Origin: Fibrobacter sp. UWEL
GTDB lineage: Bacteria > Fibrobacterota > Fibrobacteria > Fibrobacterales > Fibrobacteraceae
Reading direction: 5' to 3'
DNA length: 64,000 nt
Assembly (NCBI RefSeq): GCF_900142535.1
Contig: NZ_FRBE01000002.1
Coordinates: 248,001 to 312,000 of the forward strand
The notes under the pieces are model-generated. The model was not told the origin of the DNA. It saw nothing but the letters and a program-made list of their open reading frames with translations, and did not search any database. The translations under genes and the position numbers were made by a program. Positions 34,482 through 43,040 of the stretch are shown piece by piece; position 1 is the stretch's first letter, and the number at the start of each line of letters is the position of its first letter.

Positions 34482-36875
34482 ATGGATATGATTTCTCTTC
34501 GCGGATGTAGGCTCCACAACTTGAAGAATGTGGATGCGCAGTTCCCGTTGGGAAAGATTACTGTGGTTTGCGGCCCCTCCGGCTGCGGAAAATCAACTCT
34601 AGTTTTGGACACCCTTCACGGGGAAAGTAAGCGTCGCTATCTGGAGACGCTTTCTCCTTTTGCATGCGAACTGCTGGGTGGTCGCAGGAATATTCCGCTG
34701 GACAGCGCCGAAGGTTTGAGCGCTAGTTTGGCCATCGGCCCTAGCCACGGGGAATCGCCCGCGAAGGCTTATGCTTTAAGTATTTCGGAATGCGATAGCG
34801 CCTTGCGGACACTGTTTGCGGCGTTTGCGAAACCGGCCTGCCCTGTTTGCGGCAGCCCTATGGAAAGTACCAGCCGTGAAGAAATCATCAGGCAGATTGC
34901 AAGCAGGCCGGAAGGGACGAAGTTGCAGTTTTTCGCCAGGATGGACACAGGCTGCGAGGGCGCCGCTGACGGCAGCGCAAGGGGTAAGCGCGGACAGTCG
35001 CTGGACAAGTTGTCCGCGGTTTTCTTGGCGCAAGGTTACACCCGCGCCATGGCTGATGGAGTCGCTTACTCTCTCGCCGATTTAACCGACGCAGAGCGGG
35101 AAATTTGCCCTAAGGAATTCTTTATTGTGGTGGACCGCGTCATTGTTCGCGAGAACACCCGCACTCGTATTGCAGAAGCTGTAGATGGCGTTTTGAAGCT
35201 GACCCACAGCGAACTGACTCTGGACGAAAACGGCTCGCGCACCGTGTTTAGCACGGTTCCCTGTTGTAAGGAACACGGTGCAGCAGAAATCAAGGCACTG
35301 GAAGCCGCAGACTTTACGCCCTACAACCGCAAGAACGCCTGCCCTTGCTGTGGCGGAACAGGATTTAAGGAAAGTGCGGGCAACGATGCGACGGAAGAAG
35401 TCAACGAAGAATGCCCGGAGTGCGGCGGCCTGCGATTGAAGAAGGCCTTCTTGAACGCAACCATCGGGGGCGTTACCTGGGCCGAAGTTTTAAGTACGCC
35501 CTTCTCCCTGCTGGAGAAAAAAGTCCGCGGGCTCTTCGAAGAACGCATTAAGCAGAATTTGGTTCCTACGCTGAACAGCCTGCTGGACCGCATCGAAGCC
35601 ATTAACGAACTGGACATCGGCTACCTGACAGCAGGTCGTTCCGGCGTCACTTTGTCTGGCGGCGAAATGCAGCGTTTGCGTTTGGCCAGTTTGTCTACCG
35701 GACATCTGAACGGTCTAACCATCGCCTTGGACGAACCGGCCAGCGGCCTTCACCACACTGATGTGGAAGCCCTTTGGAAGGTGTTGAAGAAAGTTCAGTC
35801 CCGCGGCAACACGCTGGTTTTAATTGAACACAATCCCGGCATTATTGCAAAGGCAGACTGGATTATTGAAATGGGTCCTGGCGCTGGCGAAAAAGGCGGC
35901 GAAGTTCTGTTCATGGGCCCCGCAAAAGAAGTTTTAGGCAACCCCGCCTCCCCCACAGGAAACTGGATTAAGTATTTGGAAGGATCCCGCAAAGGAGAAC
36001 GTCATCCCGAGCGGAGCGCAGCGAAGTCGAAGGATCTAGCCATCCCCGTTCGCGATTTCGCCCTTTTCGACATGAAATCCGTTTCCGCAGATTTCCCTCT
36101 AAAGAAATTCAGCGTGATTACGGGCCAAAGCGGTAGCGGCAAGTCCACCCTCATGTTCAGGAATCTGGCAGTCCGCGCAAATGCTGGCGAATTCGCCCCC
36201 TTTGGAATTGACGCTCTGTCTATTCTCTCCACAGGCGACTTCCACGGAAACCGCCGCAGTACCGTACTTAGTGCCATCGGTATGGGCAACCTCCTGCGAG
36301 ACCTGTTTGCAAAGCTTCCCGAAAGCAAAGTCCGTGGGTACGCCGCGGGCAAATTCGCAACCCACGCCGCAGGCGGCCGCTGCGAAAACTGCAAGGGCGA
36401 AGGCGTCATCTTGGATCCCTCCGGCTACGAGGAAACCGAATGCCCAGTCTGTCTGGGCAAGCGCTTCCGTGATGAGGTTCTTGAAATACGATTCAAAAGT
36501 TTAAGCATCGCAGATATTCTGGACATGGAAATCGGCGCCGCCTACAAGCTGTTCGTGAACATGAAACCTTTCGCAGACAAGTTGAAGCCCCTGGTAGACA
36601 CAGGCTTGGAATACCTGCGTTTAGGCCAATCCACCGCTCACCTTTCCGGCGGCGAACGCGCCCGTTTGCGTCTCTCCATCGCTCTTGCAAGAGCCAAGGC
36701 ACCCAACACGCTGTTCTTATTTGACGAACCTGCCCGAGGCTTACATCAGGTGGATATCAAACACCTGCTGGAACTGATCCGCGGACTCACAGAAGCAGGT
36801 CACACCGTGGTGGCCATTGAACACGCTCAGGACTTTGTGAACGCCGCCGACTACGTGGTGGAATTAAGCCGATAA
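34482..36875 (+). CDS. UvrA-like (UvrA2-type) ABC ATPase
   Basis: A 797-residue tandem ABC ATPase of the UvrA family, shorter than canonical UvrA (about 940). First ATPase: Walker A GPSGCGKST and signature VTLSGGEMQRLRLASL with DEPASGLHHTD. Second: GQSGSGKST, HLSGGERARLRLSIAL and DEPARGLHQVD. Zinc sites appear as CPCCGGTGF/CPECGG and CENCKGEGV/CPVCLG. Short UvrA2 proteins are linked to drug tolerance or accessory DNA binding rather than to core excision repair. The linker between the halves contains 13 residues (RHPERSAAKSKDL) encoded by a dispersed repeat inserted in frame. No ribosome-binding site is evident. The gene stands alone. Confidence 0.85.
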   Translation: MDMISLRGCRLHNLKNVDAQFPLGKITVVCGPSGCGKSTLVLDTLHGESKRRYLETLSPFACELLGGRRNIPLDSAEGLSASLAIGPSHGESPAKAYALSISECDSALRTLFAAFAKPACPVCGSPMESTSREEIIRQIASRPEGTKLQFFARMDTGCEGAADGSARGKRGQSLDKLSAVFLAQGYTRAMADGVAYSLADLTDAEREICPKEFFIVVDRVIVRENTRTRIAEAVDGVLKLTHSELTLDENGSRTVFSTVPCCKEHGAAEIKALEAADFTPYNRKNACPCCGGTGFKESAGNDATEEVNEECPECGGLRLKKAFLNATIGGVTWAEVLSTPFSLLEKKVRGLFEERIKQNLVPTLNSLLDRIEAINELDIGYLTAGRSGVTLSGGEMQRLRLASLSTGHLNGLTIALDEPASGLHHTDVEALWKVLKKVQSRGNTLVLIEHNPGIIAKADWIIEMGPGAGEKGGEVLFMGPAKEVLGNPASPTGNWIKYLEGSRKGERHPERSAAKSKDLAIPVRDFALFDMKSVSADFPLKKFSVITGQSGSGKSTLMFRNLAVRANAGEFAPFGIDALSILSTGDFHGNRRSTVLSAIGMGNLLRDLFAKLPESKVRGYAAGKFATHAAGGRCENCKGEGVILDPSGYEETECPVCLGKRFRDEVLEIRFKSLSIADILDMEIGAAYKLFVNMKPFADKLKPLVDTGLEYLRLGQSTAHLSGGERARLRLSIALARAKAPNTLFLFDEPARGLHQVDIKHLLELIRGLTEAGHTVVAIEHAQDFVNAADYVVELSR
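36001..36039 (+). repeat. Dispersed GTCATCCCGAGCG-type repeat inside the UvrA-like gene
   Basis: It begins GTCATCCCGAGCGGAGCG and ends GGATCTAG. It belongs to the same family as the longer intergenic copies at 54112-54191 and 55601-55684. Here it is read in frame as RHPERSAAKSKDL between the two ATPase halves, so the protein seems to have absorbed it as a linker. Confidence 0.75.
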
Positions 36876-36899
36876 AATCACGCAGTTAGTCCTGCGCGT

Positions 36900-37724
36900 C
36901 TATTTCTTCTTATAAATCATTCGGGCAAGGCCGAATACATAGCGGCGAAAGCCGGGACGATAGTGGAGCACCTTGTTAAACCAGCCGATTCGTTTGCTCA
37001 CCTGCTTTACCGCAAAGCCCACATAGAACATAGCGAATAAAGTACCCACGCCAACAATATGCCACTGCCAAGCACCAAAGAAAGCGAAGCAAGCGGCAAC
37101 ACCCAAAATCACAAGGGTCGTATCTACGCAGATTTTTACCTTGGGAAATTCAATTCCAGTCACCTTGCTGATAGCCACCGGGAAACCTTCCCCAGGCATA
37201 GTCACAGAGCCGCAACGCACTTCAAAAGCAATGCCAAAACCGAGAATGGTGCAGCCCACAAACTGAGTCAAGATTTGCATCCATAAAGCATCCGGTACAA
37301 GCCATGTGGTCAGGAACATATTTAGGTCAATGAGGTAACCGAAGAAAAATCCAATGACCAGCTGAAACAACTGCACCAGTTGGAATTTGCGGCGCAACAC
37401 AAGAATCTGGCCAAACACCAGGATAAAATTCATAATGCAAGTGTACTGGCCAATGGTCAACGCCGGCACCATCCCCTGCCTACCAGCCTGATCAAACACA
37501 TAAGGCAAAACGCTAATAACGCAGGAACCCAAGTGCGAACGGACGCAAACCGCCACACCCAAGGTCATAACGTAAAGAGAAATCAACAGCAAGAAATGCT
37601 GCCACAAAAATGAAACAACCTTATCCTTTGTCAATCGCAATTTGACCTCGTCACCAAAACGAGGCCAAATATAGAATTTTGCAGTCCGCTTACCTAGCTC
37701 CTCCGCCCTGCGGATAACCCGCAT
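36900..37724 (-). CDS. YczE/YitT-like integral membrane protein
   Basis: Up to 274 residues with about five hydrophobic segments. The mid-region carries GIAFEVRCGSVTMPGEGFPVAISKVTG, a pattern typical of the YczE/YyaS group (DUF6198-like). The function of these proteins is unknown. The start is uncertain: the ATG given overlaps the upstream mscS gene by 35 bases and has no clear ribosome-binding site, whereas a TTG at 37640 is preceded by GAGG and would begin just before the first helix. Same strand as the MscS gene, so probably one operon. Confidence 0.7.
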   Translation of the reverse strand: MRVIRRAEELGKRTAKFYIWPRFGDEVKLRLTKDKVVSFLWQHFLLLISLYVMTLGVAVCVRSHLGSCVISVLPYVFDQAGRQGMVPALTIGQYTCIMNFILVFGQILVLRRKFQLVQLFQLVIGFFFGYLIDLNMFLTTWLVPDALWMQILTQFVGCTILGFGIAFEVRCGSVTMPGEGFPVAISKVTGIEFPKVKICVDTTLVILGVAACFAFFGAWQWHIVGVGTLFAMFYVGFAVKQVSKRIGWFNKVLHYRPGFRRYVFGLARMIYKKK

Positions 37725-38877
37725 ACTGGAACAGGCTCAATCCGAATTCAGGAAGGACGGCAATTAAATGATCGAAGATATCTGCCTGGATTCCTTCGTA
37801 GGCGATCCACTGGGTCACATTGGCGAAGGCGTAGATTTCCAGCGGCAGGCCCTCGGGAGTGGGCTGCAACTGGCGGGTCATCAAGGTCATATCCTGAGCA
37901 ACGCTCTTGCTGCTGCGGAGATATGCAGTGCAGTAAGCACGGAACGTCCCGATATTCGTGAGGTGGCGGCTATTCACCATATCCAACTCGCTGGGAGCGG
38001 AACCTTCCCCATACTTCTTGACGAATTCGGTAGCAAGTTCACGCCTCTTTTCATCCATGTAGGGCTTTAGAATTTCAATCTTGGACAAGCGCTCTATTTC
38101 CTCTTCTGTCAAGAAACGAATGCTATGCTGGTCCAGGAAGAGGGAACGCTTGATGCGGCGACCACCGGATTCCTCCATGCCACGCCAGTTCTTGAAGCTG
38201 TTGGTAATGAGGTCATAGGCGGGAATCACAGAGATGGTCTTATCCCAGTTACGAACCTTCACAGAAGTAAGAGTAATGTCGATGACCGTTCCATCGGCAT
38301 GGTGACGGTCAATTTCAATCCAGTCGCCCTTACGCAACAAGTCGGACAAGTTAATCTGAATTCCAGAAACCACCCCCAGGATGGAATCGCGGAAAATCAA
38401 CATGAGAACCGTAGCGGCAGCGCCCAAGGCTGAGAGAATAAAGATGGGGCTCTTTCCCGAAACCTGGGAGACGATTACGATTGCGCATACACAAAAAATC
38501 GCTAGCTTAATTGCCTGGAAAATTCCGTGCAAAGGCTTATTCATAGTCCGCTTGTTGTTATCGTTCAGTGCTTCCACTACATCAAAGATGGAGCAGCCAA
38601 CAGCACAACCCACAAGAGCAAACCACACATTGGAAACTCGGGTGCAAAGATCAAATACCCAGGACGTCTGATCCAGAACTTCCGGGAGTCCCGTACTAAA
38701 AATACCGGCAGGAACTAATTGCAGAACTCGGGAAAAGAAATTCTTTTCCACCAGCAAGTCATCAAACTTATTGGGAGTCTTTTGAGCAATTCGCTTCGCA
38801 ATGGGATTCACCACAAAAAAGCAGAAAGCCAGCGCCACAAAGGTGGCTATGAGTAAAATGGCAAACTTGATATCCAT
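37690..38877 (-). CDS. MscS-family mechanosensitive channel (YbdG-like)
   Basis: A 395-residue channel protein with about five membrane helices (to about residue 165), the pore-lining Gly/Ala-rich helix (FILSALGAAATVLMLIFRD), and the beta domain (DLLRKGDWIEI, KTISVIPAYDLITNSFKNWRGM). The NWRGMEESGGRRIKRSLFLD motif is characteristic of the YbdG/MscM branch, which has an extra insertion and a low-conductance osmotic-sensing role. It protects cells against hypo-osmotic shock or senses tension at the inner membrane. It lies divergent from the CobW-type GTPase gene. Confidence 0.88.
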   Translation of the reverse strand: MDIKFAILLIATFVALAFCFFVVNPIAKRIAQKTPNKFDDLLVEKNFFSRVLQLVPAGIFSTGLPEVLDQTSWVFDLCTRVSNVWFALVGCAVGCSIFDVVEALNDNNKRTMNKPLHGIFQAIKLAIFCVCAIVIVSQVSGKSPIFILSALGAAATVLMLIFRDSILGVVSGIQINLSDLLRKGDWIEIDRHHADGTVIDITLTSVKVRNWDKTISVIPAYDLITNSFKNWRGMEESGGRRIKRSLFLDQHSIRFLTEEEIERLSKIEILKPYMDEKRRELATEFVKKYGEGSAPSELDMVNSRHLTNIGTFRAYCTAYLRSSKSVAQDMTLMTRQLQPTPEGLPLEIYAFANVTQWIAYEGIQADIFDHLIAVLPEFGLSLFQYAGYPQGGGAR

Positions 38878-38912
38878 AGCCTAAAAATAAAAAAATTGCT
38901 AGATTTTGGGCC

Positions 38913-40274
38913 ATGAAGAAATCAGTACCTATTACAGTGCTCACCGGTTACTTAGGAGCCGGTAAAACTACTCTCCTCAACTACGTTCTTAACAACCAGG
39001 AAGGCTACCACGTAGCTGTTATCGTCAACGACATTGGCGAAGTAAATATTGACCAGACCCTTATTGAAAAGGGCGGAAACATCACGAAGGCCGACGACGG
39101 CACCGTGGTCCCCCTGTCCAATGGCTGTATCTGCTGCTCCCTGAAGCAGGACATGCTGGAACAGATTGCAGAAATTCTGGAAACCGGCAAGTTTGACTAC
39201 ATCCTGATCGAAGCAAGTGGCATCTGCGAACCGGAACCCATCGCACAGACCATCTGCATGGCCGGCGCCCAGCTGAGAGGCAAGAACGGTGAACCGCTCC
39301 CCTGCCATCTGGACAATATCGTAGCCGTAGTGGACGTGCTGCGTCTTGCCGACGAATTTGGCGGTGGCGAAAAGCTCCTCCAGAAGGATCTGGAAGAAGA
39401 AGATATTGCAAACCTGCTGATCCAGCAGATCGAATTCTGCAACACCATCATCATGAACAAGGTGGATTGCCTTTCCAAGAACGATCTTGAAAAGGTGAAG
39501 GCCGTGGTGAAGGCTCTGCAGCCCACCGCCAAGATGATTGAAACCAACTTCGGCAAGGTGGAAATGAATGAAATTCTGGACACCAAGCAGTTCGACTACG
39601 AAAAGGTTGCCGAATCCGCAGGTTGGGCCATTGAACTGAACAAGATCGATGACGGTCACGACGACGACGATGATGAAGATGAAGACGAACATCACCATCA
39701 CGACCATGACCACGAAGACCACAGCGATTGCGATCATGAACACGGCGTCTGCCACCACCATCACGATGATGATGACGACGATGATGACCACGACCATGAA
39801 CATCATCACCATCATGATCATGACGACGAAGACCACAGCCACTGCGACCATGAACATGGCGTATGCCACTGCGGTCATCACCACGACAAGGATCATCCCC
39901 ATGGTGACGAATACGGCATTTCTACCTTCGTGTACGAGCGCCGCCGTCCCTTCAACCGCAAGAAGTTCGAAGCTTTCCTGAACGATTATCCCAACAGCAT
40001 CATCCGCACCAAGGGTCTGCTGTGGTTCAGCGACGATCGCGACAACAGCTTCCTTTACGAACAGGCAGGCAAGCAGGCTACCGCACAGAATTTCGGTCGT
40101 TGGTTTGCAGCCGAAGACAAGGCTACCCAGCAGATGATTCTCAGCCAGAATCCTGACCTGATGAAAGTCTGGGACGCAGAATACGGTGACCGCATCATCC
40201 GTCTCGTCTTTATCGGCCAGCACATGGAAAAGAAGAAGATTATCTCTGTCCTGAACGACTGTCTGGACGACTAA
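38913..40274 (+). CDS. CobW/COG0523 GTPase metallochaperone with long His/Asp-rich segment
   Basis: A 453-residue G3E-family GTPase. Visible: Walker A GYLGAGKTTLL (residues 12-22), the metal-binding GCICC motif (about 71-75), ASGICEPEP, the guanine-specificity motif NKVD (about 187-190), and the CobW C-terminal domain from about residue 340 onward. Between these lies a segment of about 85 residues (about 247-331) made almost only of His and Asp with a few Cys, which should bind many zinc or similar ions. It contains a duplicated motif, CDHEHGVCH, spaced 38 residues apart. It probably delivers or stores metal, zinc being the best guess. No Zur-like box is seen in the short upstream region. Confidence 0.88.
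   Translation: MKKSVPITVLTGYLGAGKTTLLNYVLNNQEGYHVAVIVNDIGEVNIDQTLIEKGGNITKADDGTVVPLSNGCICCSLKQDMLEQIAEILETGKFDYILIEASGICEPEPIAQTICMAGAQLRGKNGEPLPCHLDNIVAVVDVLRLADEFGGGEKLLQKDLEEEDIANLLIQQIEFCNTIIMNKVDCLSKNDLEKVKAVVKALQPTAKMIETNFGKVEMNEILDTKQFDYEKVAESAGWAIELNKIDDGHDDDDDEDEDEHHHHDHDHEDHSDCDHEHGVCHHHHDDDDDDDDHDHEHHHHHDHDDEDHSHCDHEHGVCHCGHHHDKDHPHGDEYGISTFVYERRRPFNRKKFEAFLNDYPNSIIRTKGLLWFSDDRDNSFLYEQAGKQATAQNFGRWFAAEDKATQQMILSQNPDLMKVWDAEYGDRIIRLVFIGQHMEKKKIISVLNDCLDD
39717..39869 (+). repeat. Intragenic duplication in the His/Asp-rich region
   Basis: Two 39-base segments, 39717-39755 and 39831-39869 (offset 114 bases), encode almost the same residues with mainly third-base changes. This shows an in-frame duplication within the metal-binding region of the CobW-type gene. 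Confidence 0.8.
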
Positions 40275-40291
40275 TCCAATTCAAGAATCCT

Positions 40292-40327
40292 AAAAAAAAG
40301 ACGAACCTTACGGTTCGTCTTTTTTTA
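40292..40327. terminator. Bidirectional terminator
   Basis: GACGAACC pairs with GGTTCGTC around TTAC. Eight A lie before and seven T after, so it works for both the CobW-type gene and the convergent operon ending at 40347. Confidence 0.92.
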
Positions 40328-40346
40328 CGTTCTGTTCTTATCTGTT

Positions 40347-40613
40347 TTACAAGGCATTCCCAAGAGCTTCACCAACAGCCCCAACCGCCATTTCCGCAGC
40401 ATTCTCAGCTACTTTGAGCAATGATTGAGCAGCAAACTCTCCTGCAAATTCCTTGCAAATAGAAGAGATGCTAAAGGAATCCTCCGGTTCTACTTGCGGG
40501 ATTTCTTTCGGCACTGCTTTGGGTCTTTTTACCTTCACATGAACAATCTTTTCTTCTTTAGGCAAGGCAGCTTTTTGCGCAGCCTTCTTTGCAATACGTT
40601 TTTTAACAGTCAC
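40347..40613 (-). CDS. Small basic/Ala-rich protein, unknown
   Basis: An 88-residue product with a Lys/Ala-rich first half (KKRIAKKAAQKAALPK) and an amphipathic, Ala-rich second half. It begins with GTG whose GTGA overlaps the glycosyltransferase stop, so it is translationally coupled to that gene. No domain recognised. The reading frame is supported by the overlap and by the terminator 20 bases after its stop. Confidence 0.5.
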   Translation of the reverse strand: MTVKKRIAKKAAQKAALPKEEKIVHVKVKRPKAVPKEIPQVEPEDSFSISSICKEFAGEFAAQSLLKVAENAAEMAVGAVGEALGNAL

Positions 40614-41344
40614 TTAAAGAGCCTCCGCCACACAAGTCTTAGACAACGTAATCCGTACGTCACCACATTTAGATTGGACGTCTCCTCGGCATAGACTGTA
40701 GGGATAGGTAATTCGCCCAGAGCAAACCCGCGAGCGTCCGCAATGGAGATCAGTTCCAAGTCAATATCAAAGCTGGGGCTTAACTTTTCAAGATCCACCG
40801 TCTTTAAAAAGCTGGTGCGGTAAAGTATGAATCCGCTGTGCCGATCCGTCAGTTTTTGACGGAACACCCGGTTTTCTAAAGCCGTCAGGAAAGCACCCCC
40901 AATCCTTTTATGGAGGGGCATGTTCCCCGCCTTAGCACCCCCGCGGGTTGCATGTCGAGACCCCTGCAGAAGTACAAGTTTCTGTCCCGAAGGGGCTTCA
41001 AAGTTTTCAAGATGTTCAATGAACTTGTCCAGCAGATTTGCGGGATACTGTCCATCCCCGTGAAGACACGCTACGAATCTATAAGAACCAGCTGTACTTA
41101 ACCGCAGGCCTTTTTTCACTACAGCGCCGTACCCGCTATTTTTCTCAAAGCGGAAATAGAACAGCGGCATTCTGGGATGAGTCTTGACGAATTCATCGTA
41201 TGCACCGCGGGTATTGTCCATAGAGCCATCGTCAATGACCATCACCTCGGAACGTTTCCAGACGCTTTCAGGAATTGCAGAAAGAACATCTCCTAACGTC
41301 TTTTCCACATTATAGGCAGGAACAAAAATGAAGATATCAGCCAT
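40610..41344 (-). CDS. Family 2 glycosyltransferase (dolichol-phosphate-mannose-synthase-like)
   Basis: A 244-residue GT-A fold enzyme with FVPAYNVEKTLGDVL near the start, the nucleotide-binding VIDDGSMDNT and the metal-binding LHGDGQYP (DxD equivalent) at about residues 95-102. There are no obvious C-terminal membrane helices, unlike ArnC. It should transfer a sugar from a nucleotide donor to a lipid or glycan acceptor on the cytoplasmic face. It lies 7 bases after the epimerase gene, so the nucleotide sugar made there may be its donor. Confidence 0.85.
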   Translation of the reverse strand: MADIFIFVPAYNVEKTLGDVLSAIPESVWKRSEVMVIDDGSMDNTRGAYDEFVKTHPRMPLFYFRFEKNSGYGAVVKKGLRLSTAGSYRFVACLHGDGQYPANLLDKFIEHLENFEAPSGQKLVLLQGSRHATRGGAKAGNMPLHKRIGGAFLTALENRVFRQKLTDRHSGFILYRTSFLKTVDLEKLSPSFDIDLELISIADARGFALGELPIPTVYAEETSNLNVVTYGLRCLRLVWRRLFK

Positions 41345-41351
41345 AGTTCTC

Positions 41352-42395
41352 TCAGGAATAATGGCTCACGAACCATTCCAGAGATTCCCGCAGAACCTCG
41401 TCCAGAGGGGTGCGAGCCCGAAAGTTCACAAGACGTTCCGCCTTGCTTACATCGGGAAGGCGGCGCATGGAGTCTTCATAGCCAGCGCCATAATATTCTT
41501 CTCCGGAAATTTCACGCGGTTCAGGAATGGAGGAAACGTCTACACCGCGAATACTTGCGTAAATAGAACGCATTTTCTGGGCAAGTTCCCCGATGGAAAG
41601 TTCATTATCGGGATTGCCCACATTGAAAGCCTGGTGGTCGCAACTTTCGGGAGCAGCACCGAAGAGGCAAAACAGGAATTCCACCGCATCATGTACGGAG
41701 GTAAAACTGCGTTTGGCCTTACCGCCGTTTACAAGAGCAAGAGGTTCCCCCCGCACAAGAGCGCTGGAGAAGTTCGCAAGAACTCGCGGGATTCCTTCCC
41801 CATCGACGCCAGGCATGTAGTCCATGTAGGGTCCTACAAAGTTGAAAGGTCTCACTACAGTCCAGCTCAGTCCGGAAAGGCCTGCAATATAACGTTCCGT
41901 CAGGAGCTTTGCCGTAGCATAACTCCAGCGGGAAGCGCTTACGGGACCGAAGGATATTTCCGTGTGGTCCTCGTTCAGCAAGCCGGATTCCGCAGAAGTC
42001 TTACCGTATATTTCAGAAGTAGAGAAATGCACCAACCAGGCGCCGCTCTTCAGGCAAGCATCTGCCAGTCGAGCCGGGTGGTCATAGTTACTGCGAATGA
42101 CTTCCGCAGCCTCATCCATGTAGCGACTAGGCGTGCAAATGGCGGCCAGATTGATGACCACAGGGAAAGCTGCCACCCGCTTAATCACGGAAGAATCAGC
42201 CAAATCCGCACAGAGAAATTCCAGTCGGGGATTAGCCAGGTGTTGCTGAATTCTGTAAGATTCCAGATCCACGCCAAAGACACGCCAGCAGGTCTTCTCA
42301 AAGATGGCCTGCAAAAGATGACTACCAATAAAACCACCGCAGCCAACAACGGCTACGGTGATTGAAGGATCGTCAAATCTTAATACAGGTTTCAA
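41352..42395 (-). CDS. NAD-dependent nucleotide-sugar epimerase/decarboxylase (ArnA C-domain-like)
   Basis: A 347-residue extended SDR enzyme. The Rossmann motif is GCGGFIGSHLL (about residues 18-28), the catalytic region shows FSTSEIYG and SYATAKLL (YxxxK), and RPFNFVGPYMD follows. STSE directly before YG resembles the Ser-Glu pair that ArnA-type UDP-glucuronate decarboxylases use, so a decarboxylase or epimerase role on a UDP-hexuronate is plausible but not certain. It is placed between a lipoprotein gene (13 bases) and the glycosyltransferase (7 bases). Confidence 0.8.
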   Translation of the reverse strand: MKPVLRFDDPSITVAVVGCGGFIGSHLLQAIFEKTCWRVFGVDLESYRIQQHLANPRLEFLCADLADSSVIKRVAAFPVVINLAAICTPSRYMDEAAEVIRSNYDHPARLADACLKSGAWLVHFSTSEIYGKTSAESGLLNEDHTEISFGPVSASRWSYATAKLLTERYIAGLSGLSWTVVRPFNFVGPYMDYMPGVDGEGIPRVLANFSSALVRGEPLALVNGGKAKRSFTSVHDAVEFLFCLFGAAPESCDHQAFNVGNPDNELSIGELAQKMRSIYASIRGVDVSSIPEPREISGEEYYGAGYEDSMRRLPDVSKAERLVNFRARTPLDEVLRESLEWFVSHYS

Positions 42396-42408
42396 CGGAA
42401 TGCCGTGA

Positions 42409-42843
42409 TTATTCAGTCACGGTAAACTTGCCGGAGTTGGCACCCTTACCCTGGTTGGAGTAAGGAATCACGCGAATCACAGCTTCGTCAGAAGGAGTCA
42501 CCGCTTCAGAGTCAAGAACGACCTTTACTTCATAGCAGGTCTTGCCATCCGGTTCTTCGGGACCCACAGAATTTTCAACCAAGCTCTGACCCTTGGCATT
42601 TTCACTCGTACGATATTCAATATCAAAACCATTGGCCTTAATATCAGAACCGAATACGACGGTAATTTCGTCACCAATCTTAAACTTAGCGCCAGCAGCC
42701 GGAGACACAACGACAACGCCGTTAGAGACTTCGCACTTGGAGTCTGCACCGGAAGAGGAAGTGGAGCTATCATCGCCACAAGCCACCAGCATGGAAGCAG
42801 CGGCAACTGCAGAAACAGCAATCAGAGAACGTACGAATTTCAT
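42409..42843 (-). CDS. Small lipoprotein with Ig-like domain
   Basis: A 144-residue product with a signal sequence and lipobox (LVAC, Cys at residue 22), a Ser-rich linker and a compact beta-rich domain (VVVVSPAAGAKFKIGDEITVVFGSD). That pattern resembles Ig-like or Ser-Thr-rich glycan-binding lipoprotein domains. AAGGAG lies 7 bases before the ATG. It is the first gene of the epimerase/glycosyltransferase operon. Confidence 0.7.
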   Translation of the reverse strand: MKFVRSLIAVSAVAAASMLVACGDDSSTSSSGADSKCEVSNGVVVVSPAAGAKFKIGDEITVVFGSDIKANGFDIEYRTSENAKGQSLVENSVGPEEPDGKTCYEVKVVLDSEAVTPSDEAVIRVIPYSNQGKGANSGKFTVTE

Positions 42844-43040
42844 GGAAAAACTCCTTATTTTTGCCGTAATATATAAAAAACAGGCGGAAACCGATTACGG
42901 AAAATCATTCCAAAATAGATGTTTTCCAAAGTTTTACCCATTTGTGCAGTACTTTGTCACTTTGTGCCATTTTATTTTTCTACATTACGGCCGAGACGTA
43001 AAAAACTAAATTGTCCAAAAATTTTTGAGACTTTAGAACT

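Noticed and set aside
39651-39905. Possible CRISPR-like or satellite repeat
   Set aside because: The low-complexity DNA is explained by His/Asp codons in frame within a complete GTPase gene; there are no uniform repeats and spacers.
38952-40223. A 423-codon minus-strand frame opposite the CobW-type gene
   Set aside because: It is a mirror of the His/Asp-rich gene: GAC/CAC codons read backward as Val, giving a poly-Val/Met pseudo-membrane segment. This is an artefact of codon bias.
42957-42985. A possible sigma-54 promoter (TGGCACA on the minus strand) upstream of the small lipoprotein
   Set aside because: The -24 half is present but no TTGC follows at the required spacing.
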